Under the pieces are notes generated by a model. The model was given only the letters and a program-made list of their open reading frames with translations. It was not told the origin of the DNA and ran no database searches. Made by a program: the position numbers and the translations under genes. This document shows, piece by piece, positions 5,158 to 13,400 of a DNA stretch of 22,566 bases. Position 1 is the stretch's first letter, and every line of letters begins with the position of its first letter. The stretch is taken from the NCBI GenBank assembly GCA_017397065.1, contig JAFQKE010000012.1, forward strand, positions 1 to 22,566, in the 5' to 3' direction. The stretch comes from Clostridia bacterium (GTDB lineage Bacteria > Bacillota_A > Clostridia > Oscillospirales > Acutalibacteraceae).

Positions 5158-6657
5158 TTATTCCGGTTTTTCGGTGGTGTAGATTACCACTGCATAACCG
5201 GGGAGGGTATCGGTGATTTTAGCATCAATATCCCCTACCGCACCGCTGCAGCCAATCATTTCATTGCCCGGTTTTGGCTCAACGGTTTTGGGATTGTAGA
5301 TATATTTATAGAATGTTTTGCCGCCAAAGGACTCTTCAAAATCAATCTCAATATCGGTAGGCTCGTCAATATAATTGGTAACAACAAGGGTGGTTTCGCC
5401 GTCGGTACGCTTTATGGCAGAAATGTAGGTGCCATTTGTTACCGTACAATCATACACCTCGCCGGAACCCACATAACGTGAAATAAGTGAAGCAGAGTAC
5501 CAAGCAGGCATAGGCTGCATTTTTTCTAAAAGGTTATGATAATATCCGCAAACAAGCACGCCTTTATCAAAAAGTCCATCATTCATATGGTCGGGCCATT
5601 GCTGGTCGAAAAGAGTCCATATCATTAAGTTGGAAACATAGCCCATATTCATAACCGAATTAACCATTGCACCCAGAGCTAAGCCTTTCATAGGGTCGTG
5701 GTTGGAAAGACGCTTTTGTGATGATAAATAATTATTATGAACAGCCACATTATATTCATCTATCCAAAATTCTTTATTATGCTGTTTCGCCCTTTCAAGA
5801 GGCTCGGTTAATTTTTTTGGAGGGTGATGATAAAAGGCATCATCTGTATAGCTGTTATGGCGGTCATATCCGTTATGGGTGCCTATAATATCTATTTTAT
5901 CGGACAGATTCTCCAAACAATATTTAACCAAAACTGAATAAGCTTCACTGCCATCATCGGCACGCCAGTTATCGCAAGGGGCAACGATTTTGTACTTATC
6001 ACGCTTGCCCGCCGCCTTTAAGCCACTATCAATAGCCTCAATAAATCTGGCAAAAATGGGAATCAGTTTTTCATATTCACGGCGCTTGGCAACAGGCATT
6101 TTTTGGGCAACTTTTTCCTCTTTGTTCTGATTCAAAAAAGTGTTGTTGCACTCGGTAAAACAATAAAAATATTTGATGTTATGAATACCGTGTGCCTCAA
6201 ACTCATTTACCGAGCGTTCAATAAATTTTTCGAAATTTTTAGCGGTTTCTTCTATGCTGTTTTTTGAAACATTACCAAATCGGCCAATGTTTATACCGTT
6301 TGGAAGTTCGCCCTCAAAGGGCGTCTCTAAAAATGCTTTGAACTGCCACTGTGGGGTAATACCTATATCGATTCCCATATTCTGAAAATCAAGACAGGAT
6401 TTATAAAAAGCCTGCATATGCTTTGATTCAAAGTTATAATCTTTTTTAACGTTATCCCACGAAAGCGAACTACCATAAAAACTGCGTATATTTTTAATAC
6501 GCATTTTTTTAAAGATTTCATATTCCAGCTTTATCATTTCGGAGGTTAATTCACGACCGAATTTATCAGGCATATATTCATACATCTGATGCACAAAATT
6601 AAAGCCTTTAAAATTTGGTGTTATAACTTTTTTATTGTTGACATAAAGTTTTTGCAT
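5158..6657 (-). CDS. Glycoside hydrolase-like TIM-barrel protein, cytoplasmic paralogue A
   Basis: A 499-residue protein from ATG 6657 (MQKLYVNNKKVI), aligned with the start of its paralogue. A TTG six codons upstream is possible. There is no signal peptide. The N-terminal ~380 residues look like a (beta/alpha)8 glycosidase barrel of the clan GH-A type. Candidate acid/base is Glu169 in FYCFTECNNTF and candidate nucleophile is Glu301 in FWIDEYNV. Other conserved blocks are RSFYGSSLSWDN, VAPCDNWRADDGSE and IIGTHNGYD. The C-terminal ~120 residues, with TLVVTNYIDEPTDIEIDFEE, form a small beta domain. I do not recognise the GH family. It follows its paralogue by 31 bases, so one transcript is likely. 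The last 90 residues are almost identical to that paralogue, unlike most of the rest. Substrate unknown. Confidence 0.8.
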   Translation of the reverse strand: MQKLYVNNKKVITPNFKGFNFVHQMYEYMPDKFGRELTSEMIKLEYEIFKKMRIKNIRSFYGSSLSWDNVKKDYNFESKHMQAFYKSCLDFQNMGIDIGITPQWQFKAFLETPFEGELPNGINIGRFGNVSKNSIEETAKNFEKFIERSVNEFEAHGIHNIKYFYCFTECNNTFLNQNKEEKVAQKMPVAKRREYEKLIPIFARFIEAIDSGLKAAGKRDKYKIVAPCDNWRADDGSEAYSVLVKYCLENLSDKIDIIGTHNGYDRHNSYTDDAFYHHPPKKLTEPLERAKQHNKEFWIDEYNVAVHNNYLSSQKRLSNHDPMKGLALGAMVNSVMNMGYVSNLMIWTLFDQQWPDHMNDGLFDKGVLVCGYYHNLLEKMQPMPAWYSASLISRYVGSGEVYDCTVTNGTYISAIKRTDGETTLVVTNYIDEPTDIEIDFEESFGGKTFYKYIYNPKTVEPKPGNEMIGCSGAVGDIDAKITDTLPGYAVVIYTTEKPE

Positions 6658-6688
6658 AAAATAACCACTTTTCAAAATTTTGATACTT

Positions 6689-8185
6689 TTATTCCGGTTT
6701 TTCGGTGGTGTAGATTACCACTAAATAGCCGGGGAGGGTATCGGTGATTTTAGCATCAATATGCCCTACCGCACCGCTGCAGCCAATCATTTCATTGCCC
6801 GGCTTTGGCTCAACGGTTTTGGGATTATAGATATATTTGTAGAACGTTTTGCCGCCAAAGGACTCTTCAAAATCAATCTCAATATCGGTAGGCTCATCGA
6901 TATAATTGGTAACAACAAGCGTAGTTTCGCCGTCGGTACGCTTTAAGGCAGAAATGTAGGTGCCCTTTGTTATCTCGCTATCATAAACCTCGCCGTCCTG
7001 CAGATACCTAGTAATAAGAGAAAGCGAATACCACGATGCATAGGGGGTGGTTGAACGCATAAGGCAGGGAATGTAGCCTACCATCTGAACGCCGTCATCA
7101 AACTCGCCCGAATTTTTGTGGTCGGGCCATTGCTGGTCATAAAGACCCCAGAGAAATACGTTATCACAGCCCATATTCATAATAGAATTTACCATTGCAC
7201 CAAGGGCAACTCCCTTCATAGGGTCGGGATTTACAACCTTGTACTTATCGGCGGTGTAGCAATTATGAATCATAACGTTGTATTCGTCAATCCAAAGGCC
7301 TTTGTCCACACCCTTGGCACGTCCAAGAGGCTCAGGCATACGAATAAAGGGAATGTCGTAATAGGTATCATCAGTAAAGGCAAAGGAGCGGTCATAACCG
7401 TTGTGAGAGCCTATAATATCCACCTTATCGGCAAGATTATCACAGCAATATTTACTAAGAATTGAAAACGGCTCACTGCCATCGTCGGCACGCCAGTTAT
7501 CGCAAGGAGCAACGATTTTATACTTATCACGCTTGCCTGCCGCTTTTAAAGCGTTATCAATAGCGGTTATGTAGCGGTCAAAAATGGGGAGCAGTCTTGT
7601 ATAATCTCTTCTTACAACCGAAAGATATTTCTTTTCGGCCTTTAGTTCTCTATCAAGTCCGTTAAAGGTGTTGTTACATTCAGTAAAGGCAAATAAATAC
7701 TTTATGTTATCCAAACCGTTTTCCTCAAAGACTTCAAAGGAACGGATGAGGAATTTTTCAAAGTTTTTTGCGGTGGCTTCAAGGTCATCTGCCACGCTGT
7801 CACCAAAGCGGGAAATATTAACAGAATTATCAATATGTCCTTCAATTGGTGGGTCTAAAAAGCCTCTCATCGTCCAATGCGGAGTAATACCAACCTCAAC
7901 ACCTATCTCCTTAAAGCGTTTGCAGGCCTTAATAAAGCCCTGCATATAGGGAGTGTTGAAATTATAATCCTTTTTTTCATTATCCCAAGAAAGTGATGCA
8001 CCGTAAAAGCTGCGAATCATTTTAACACGCATTTTTTTAAAGGTGTCAAATTCCAAATCCAACTGTTCAGGATTATAAATACGGTCAAATTTATCGGGCA
8101 TATATTCATACATCTGATGAATCATATTTATACCCTTAAAATTAGGGTTGATTACCTTTTTGTTGTTTACATAAAGCTTTTGCAT
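6689..8185 (-). CDS. Glycoside hydrolase-like TIM-barrel protein, cytoplasmic paralogue B
   Basis: A 498-residue protein from ATG 8185 (MQKLYVNNKKVINPNF) with AAGGAGT upstream. It has no signal peptide, so it is cytoplasmic. It shares order and motifs with the neighbouring paralogue: RSFYGASLSWDN (58-69), FAFTECNNTF with candidate acid/base Glu169, VAPCDNWRADDGSE (225-238), IIGSHNGYD (258-266) and LWIDEYNV with candidate nucleophile Glu301. The ~132-residue spacing between the two Glu is compatible with strands 4 and 7 of a clan GH-A barrel; this is inference from motifs, not a family match. It leads a two-gene unit, and a TATAAT at 8223-8218 with no clear -35 is the likely -10. Together with the lipoprotein paralogue, it suggests staged degradation of one glycan outside and inside the cell. 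Confidence 0.8.
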   Translation of the reverse strand: MQKLYVNNKKVINPNFKGINMIHQMYEYMPDKFDRIYNPEQLDLEFDTFKKMRVKMIRSFYGASLSWDNEKKDYNFNTPYMQGFIKACKRFKEIGVEVGITPHWTMRGFLDPPIEGHIDNSVNISRFGDSVADDLEATAKNFEKFLIRSFEVFEENGLDNIKYLFAFTECNNTFNGLDRELKAEKKYLSVVRRDYTRLLPIFDRYITAIDNALKAAGKRDKYKIVAPCDNWRADDGSEPFSILSKYCCDNLADKVDIIGSHNGYDRSFAFTDDTYYDIPFIRMPEPLGRAKGVDKGLWIDEYNVMIHNCYTADKYKVVNPDPMKGVALGAMVNSIMNMGCDNVFLWGLYDQQWPDHKNSGEFDDGVQMVGYIPCLMRSTTPYASWYSLSLITRYLQDGEVYDSEITKGTYISALKRTDGETTLVVTNYIDEPTDIEIDFEESFGGKTFYKYIYNPKTVEPKPGNEMIGCSGAVGHIDAKITDTLPGYLVVIYTTEKPE

Positions 8186-8260
8186 AAAAATTACTCCTTT
8201 TGGGGTTGTTATATTGCATTATAGATAAATTGTTGTTAATGCACGAAATGAGGGTTGAAT

Positions 8261-8571
8261 TGTAGGGAATGACCAATGTGTCATTCCGCAAAAAAATACG
8301 GTAATTTATCTATTTTGTTACGGAACAACACGCTGGTTGTTCCCTACGTTGTTGCTCCAAAATTTGTGTGTTAAATTGCGTTTTTTGCAAATTTTCGGTA
8401 ATATCCGTAGGGCAGGGGCTTGCTCCTGCCACCAAAGCTTGTACTAATTTTTTCGGAACGAGCAAGCCCGTTCCCTACTACCAGCCCATATTTTGTAAGA
8501 TCTTTATAGATTGCAAAATCCGTTTATTTATGCATTTTTTACGGACAGTCCGGGAGGCCTGTCCCTACACG
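8261..8571. repeat. Cluster of five GTAGGG-type palindromic repeats with differing stems
   Basis: This fills most of the gap 8186-8627. Units: 8261-8297 with stem GGAATGAC/GTCATTCC; 8318-8347, inverted, GGAACAAC/GTTGTTCC; 8407-8430, GGCAGG/CCTGCC; 8449-8477, inverted, GGAACG/CGTTCC; 8536-8571, inverted, GGACAG/CTGTCC, the reverse complement of the copy at 4951. One side always ends in GTAGGG. The other side ends in CCG plus an A-run, except in the third unit, which lacks it, and the second, where the run is degenerate. The stem changes from copy to copy but stays self-complementary. Confidence 0.8.
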
Positions 8572-8627
8572 TTTGAAATGCCAAACGTCATTTCAAACAA
8601 CAATTTATCGATTTAGTTATCCGGCAT

Positions 8628-8684
8628 CTAAAAAAGGCGTCACCAAACAAAAGCATATAGCTTTGCTTGGCAACACCTCTTTTC
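8628..8684 (-). terminator. Terminator of the surface glycosidase transcript
   Basis: A long imperfect hairpin whose arms include CACCAAACAAAAGC and GCTTTGCTTGGC (about 8640-8672). On the minus strand it ends in GCC followed by six T (8635-8630). It sits 22 bases past the stop of the lipoprotein glycosidase gene and ends the two-gene surface unit. Confidence 0.75.
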
Positions 8685-8705
8685 AAATTAACATTACTTG
8701 AATTT

Positions 8706-10469
8706 TTATTTAACAGAATCAGGTTTTTCGGTGGTGTAGATTGTTACCGAACCTGCGGGTAACTGATCATAGAATCCGGTTGTTACATTCTTGGCGACTG
8801 CATCGGAAGCTATCATTTCATAGCTGGGAGCGGGTTCAATTTTGCTTGTGTTATATACATAACGGTACAAATTCTTACCACCAAGTGATTTTTCAAAATG
8901 AATTCTTACATCCATTTCCATTAAATCGTGGTTAGTGGCAACAACTGTGATTTCACCGTCATCACGCTCAATAGCCGAAACATAATAGGCATAACCGGGG
9001 CCCTCACATTCATAAACGTGACCCGAACCGATGTATCTGGTGAGCAAGGATATTGAGTACCAAGGTGCAAGCGGAGTGTGGGTTTCAAACAGACAGTTCA
9101 AGTAACCGCAAATCTGAATACCGTTATCAAACTCGCCGTCTGCCGCATTGCCGGTGTTATCCGGCCACTGCTCATCCCAAAGAGTCCAGAGGAAGAGATT
9201 AGAAACTTCTCCCATATTCATAACAGAGTTTATCATTGCACCGGCTGCGACACCCTTCCAAGGGTTTTTGTTTGCCTGACGAACATTTTCAAAGCCATAC
9301 TGAGTAACGGCTACATTATATTCATCTATCCAATATTCCTTGCCTGCCTTTTTAGCACGCTTCATAGGATCGCTGAGCTTTTCAGACGGAATTTCATAGA
9401 ACATATCATCAACATACTCATTTGTACGGGCATAGCCGTTATGAGAGCCAATGATATCTACCTTATCTGCAAGATTTTCTACCGTATACTTGGTGAGGAG
9501 TGATATAGGCTCGCTACCGTCATCGGCACGCCAGTTATCGCAAGGACCTACAATTTTATATTGCTTGCGAAGCCCTGCGTCCTTAAGACCGCCATCAAGA
9601 GCAGTAATAAGGTCATCATAAAGGGGGTAAATTCTTTCATACTCACGGTCTGCCAAGGTTGTTTCGACCTTTTCACCGTTAATATCAAGTCCATCACCGT
9701 TAAAGGTATTGTTACACTCGGTATAGGCAAAGAAATACTTAACGTTGTTTACACCGTTTGCCTTTAAGGTTAAAACGGTATTTTTCATAAACTCACGATA
9801 GTTTTTAAGGGTGGCATTCCAATCGTCCTTAACAACAAGGCCGGGAGCTCCAAGATTAAACTTGTCGGTATTTTCGTTTTCCTTGTTATCCACCAAATCT
9901 TGCATAGTCCAGATGGCGGTTACACCAATCTCAACATCAATGGAATCCATAGCCTTACAGGCGTTTATAAACTCTTTCATACCCTCAGAGCCGAAATCCT
10001 GCTCCTTTGTTACAGGGTTGTAGGTGAGAGAAGAGCCGTAGAAGGAGCGTATCATCTTAACTCCCATTTCTTTCATAAGTCCGAGCTCATACTCACGCTG
10101 CTTATCGGTATAAAGACGACCGAACTCATCGGTATAATGGCTTGCCATCTGATGAATGTAGCCGATACCACGGAAATATGTGGGAGATTTTTTAGAGTTG
10201 TTTACATAAAGGTCCTCATAGTAAACGCCCTCTTCCTCTTCTAAAAGAATGTCCTCCCAATCGTCCTCGTAATAATCGTCTTCGTACTCTTCATCTTCAT
10301 ACTCTTCGTCCTCATACTCGTCTTCTGCTTCTTCATTGGAGGAGTCAGGCTCGGATTCTGTAGGAGTTGATGAAGCTGCTGTTTCATCCTTTTTGCTGCT
10401 GCATCCTGCAAAGGCAGAAAATGCAAGGCACAAAGCTAATAACAAAGAAATTATTTTAACAAGTTTCAT
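8706..10469 (-). CDS. Surface lipoprotein glycoside hydrolase-like protein with acidic stalk
   Basis: A 587-residue protein. Residues 1-22 are a lipoprotein signal peptide with lipobox AFAGC and lipidated Cys23. Residues 24-85 are a Ser/Thr then Asp/Glu/Tyr-rich stalk containing tandem YEDEE units. Residues 86-587 match the two cytoplasmic paralogues: DLYVNNSKKSP, RSFYGSSLTYN, YFFAYTECNNTF with candidate acid/base Glu251, VGPCDNWRADDGSE, IIGSHNGYA and YWIDEYNV with candidate nucleophile Glu383, ending TIYTTEKPDSVK. It should therefore be a membrane-anchored, outward-facing version of the same putative GH-A enzyme. Its ATG overlaps the stop of the large surface protein gene (TAATG). Its AGGAGG lies inside that gene's last codons, indicating translational coupling. 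The GH family is not recognised. Confidence 0.83.
   Translation of the reverse strand: MKLVKIISLLLALCLAFSAFAGCSSKKDETAASSTPTESEPDSSNEEAEDEYEDEEYEDEEYEDDYYEDDWEDILLEEEEGVYYEDLYVNNSKKSPTYFRGIGYIHQMASHYTDEFGRLYTDKQREYELGLMKEMGVKMIRSFYGSSLTYNPVTKEQDFGSEGMKEFINACKAMDSIDVEIGVTAIWTMQDLVDNKENENTDKFNLGAPGLVVKDDWNATLKNYREFMKNTVLTLKANGVNNVKYFFAYTECNNTFNGDGLDINGEKVETTLADREYERIYPLYDDLITALDGGLKDAGLRKQYKIVGPCDNWRADDGSEPISLLTKYTVENLADKVDIIGSHNGYARTNEYVDDMFYEIPSEKLSDPMKRAKKAGKEYWIDEYNVAVTQYGFENVRQANKNPWKGVAAGAMINSVMNMGEVSNLFLWTLWDEQWPDNTGNAADGEFDNGIQICGYLNCLFETHTPLAPWYSISLLTRYIGSGHVYECEGPGYAYYVSAIERDDGEITVVATNHDLMEMDVRIHFEKSLGGKNLYRYVYNTSKIEPAPSYEMIASDAVAKNVTTGFYDQLPAGSVTIYTTEKPDSVK
10260..10319 (-). repeat. 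Short tandem repeat coding the acidic YEDEE stalk
   Basis: About four 15-bp units code for Glu-Tyr-Glu-Asp-Glu/Asp at residues 51-70 of the surface lipoprotein. Units differ mainly at third positions. Such repeats can change length by slippage in whole codons, so the stalk length may vary between strains. Confidence 0.7.
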
Positions 10470-13400
10470 TAGGCCTGCTCACCTCCTTTTTTGAATTTAA
10501 CAAGCAAAATGCAGGCAATAAGAAGTGTAAATGCCAACATAATCACGGGTATTACGGTCTGGCTACCGGTTGATGGGTTGTCACCCAAAAGCTCAAATTC
10601 TTCATCGCTTCCGAAAACTATAAGTTTTAAAAGCTCGCCCTTATTAGCATTAACAGAAAGGGTTTTTGCAGACGGCTTGTTTTTCATACCCATAGCAAGA
10701 TTGGTAGAAAGCGAGGCAGTGTTAAAGAGATATGGGTCGCTGAGCTTTAATGAGCCGTCATCATTTTCAATAACCAGATAAATGTATCCCTCTGAACCGG
10801 ATATGAAATCAATACCAACTCTTCGACTCTTTCCATCTGAAGTGAAGATTGCAGATGGAGCGCCCACATCTGACGGATTCATAGGATTAACGCCGTCAAA
10901 GGAAAGGAATACTCTGGAATTGGATTTTTTAAGGCTTGCGATTGAAAGTCCAAAGGTATACTGAAGCTGTTTTGACACAGGAATTTTAATAACTGTGGTT
11001 TTGCTTTTGTTAACCTGATTTGTAAGACCTTCGTTTTCAAAAACATTATAGTAAGTTTCGCTGTAGCTTGCGTTGTTTGAATAATTTATAACGCCCGGCT
11101 TTAATTCCCTAAGCAGAATGTCATCAAGATAAATATCAGGAATCATTTTACCGCCATTAAAGGTAAATGAAAGCTGTGTTTGACCGGGCTTGGTTGTAAA
11201 GCGAATGCTTCTTTTAACCCACTGGTCACGCTCGGTCATAGCGCTGGAACGAAGCACCCAAGTGTTTGCCCAGTCATAATAAACGGCAAAGTATGGAATT
11301 GTACCTGTATCCTTTGGTATATAGATGTAATAGCTGAACTCATAAAGAGTGTTTTCCTTACAGGGAACGGTGAATACAGGGTCACGGTACCCGGTAACGG
11401 CACTGTAATTGGCAACAACGTTGTAATCATAGCTACCGCCTTTAAGATAGGTTGCCTTTGTAACCTTACCGTCACGTGCAGGGCCATCTACAATAGAGGC
11501 ACAAGCAATATCATAGCCTACATAGAAATCGTCAAAGTTAATGAGAATTTCATCTCTGGGCTCGGTTCCCCAGCCTAAGAAAGGCTCGTAATCGGTTTCG
11601 GTGAGGGTGATGTCATCAATCCACATATCGGGAGTGTACTCACCTGCGTTTACGTAGAATGAGAGCAAATTCTGCTCGGCCGAGGTTGTAACATTGTACT
11701 CACAGTAACGCCATTCATCACGCCTTGCAGTATGCTGATATGAAGAAACTATATTCTGCTTGCCAAAGGAGGCGTAAATGGCTATCCACTCGCCCTTTGT
11801 TGCATCATCGGGCAGAGTTTGTGAATTTGTTTTAACACGGAAGGAAAGCTTATAAACCTTTTTGGGCTTAACTCCTACCGTGAATACATCATCGGTATCG
11901 CTTAAAAAGGTAGTGCTATAGTTAAGGGTTGTAGCACTGCTATAGGCACCCTTAATGAAATGAAGCATCTTGGATTTTTTACCGTCATAGGCTTCTGCCT
12001 CTACAATCTCCATACGGTCCTTGGGACTAAGGGTTGCGTCGCCGCCGTAGTTATCAAAATCAATAACTATCTGTTCCTTAGGCTCCTTACCGGGAACAAC
12101 CGGAACTATGTCAGGGTCTTCATCGGTCTCGGTTACGGTAAAGTCATCAACATAGATTATATAGCCTGAGCCAAATGTTAAGCACATACCAAAGTAAAGG
12201 TCGGTAGAGTTGGCTCTGAATAGCATTGAGTATTCGTGCCATTTACCTGCTTCACCTGCAAAAACTGCACCTTTTTTAACGTAGGAATCAGGAGTATTAC
12301 CTGTCATATTGGTGCCGCCGGCGATAACGCCTACCTGATTTACCCAAGCCTTAGAGGAGCTTCCTACAGTAGAGGTGGTAGGAGCAAAATATTTAAAGCT
12401 TACCTTATATGCCTTACCTTTTTCTAAATCATTAAGCTTTACTGCGGTATACTGAATATTACCGCTTATCATAATTGATTTTTCGCCACCGTTATAGGTA
12501 TAGGCTTTATTGGTGTTCTGGGTGTTTTTAATCCAACCGTTTTCGGTTGGGCCGTTACCGTTAACTGTGGGAGCATAGTTTTCGTGATAAAGCTTCCAGC
12601 TAGCGGCGTTATCATAATCGCCGTCGGTAGGAGTGGGTTCGGGGATAGGCTCGCCCTCGGTTACGGCAAATTCATCTACATAAATTGTAAAACCGCTTGC
12701 AAAAAGAGAATAAATTGTAAAGAAATATTCGGTTGTGGCATCGGTGGTAAAGTTCATAGTATAGGTAGCCCAACTACCGTTTGCGGGGCTTGCGGGTGTT
12801 GCGACATTAGCATCCTTTTTGAAATACTCTGCCGGAGCTCCGCCGCTCATTGCAGTACCTTTTTTAACCAAAGCGGGAGTAAACCAAGCCTTTGATGTTC
12901 CCCAAGTGGAATCCTTGGCAATTAAATATTTAAAGGTAAGGATGTAATTAGTGTTTGCTTTTAAGTCAGGGATTTTAACTGCATTTAAAACGGTATTACC
13001 ATAAAGCTTAACCGATTTGCCACTACCTGTAGAGGTGAATGTGGCATTTTCATTGATGGTAGCACTTGCCCAGTCACGCTTTGCGGGGGCAGTACCGTCA
13101 ATAGTCGCATAGCCTGCGTAATCGCCTATGGCGTCTTTATGGTAAAGACCCCAGTTTGCTATATCCTCAAAGGGATTAGATTCGGGCTCGGGAGTGGCTT
13201 CTTTTTTGGTGAGTGCAAACTCATCAGCATAAATTGTAAAGCCGCTTGCAAAGGTGGCATACAAAGTAAAGAATAAGTCTGTGGTAGCATCGGTAGTAAA
13301 TTCTAAAGTATAGGTACTCCAGCTACCGTTAGCAGGGCTCGCAGGTGTGGTTACCTTACTGCCTGTTACAAAATACTCGGCAGGAGTTGTACCGTTCATT

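Noticed and set aside
4951..8571. Palindromic repeats flanking 4951-8571 as ends of a composite transposon
   Set aside because: The copies at 4951 and 8536 are inverted and identical, but there are four more copies inside with other stems and no transposase. The repeats are a dispersed family rather than transposon ends.
8368..8616. Plus-strand open frame of 82 codons
   Set aside because: It is a translation of three GTAGGG-type palindromes (QGLAPATK, SKPVPYYQ, TVREACPYTF). It has no start signal and no coding character.
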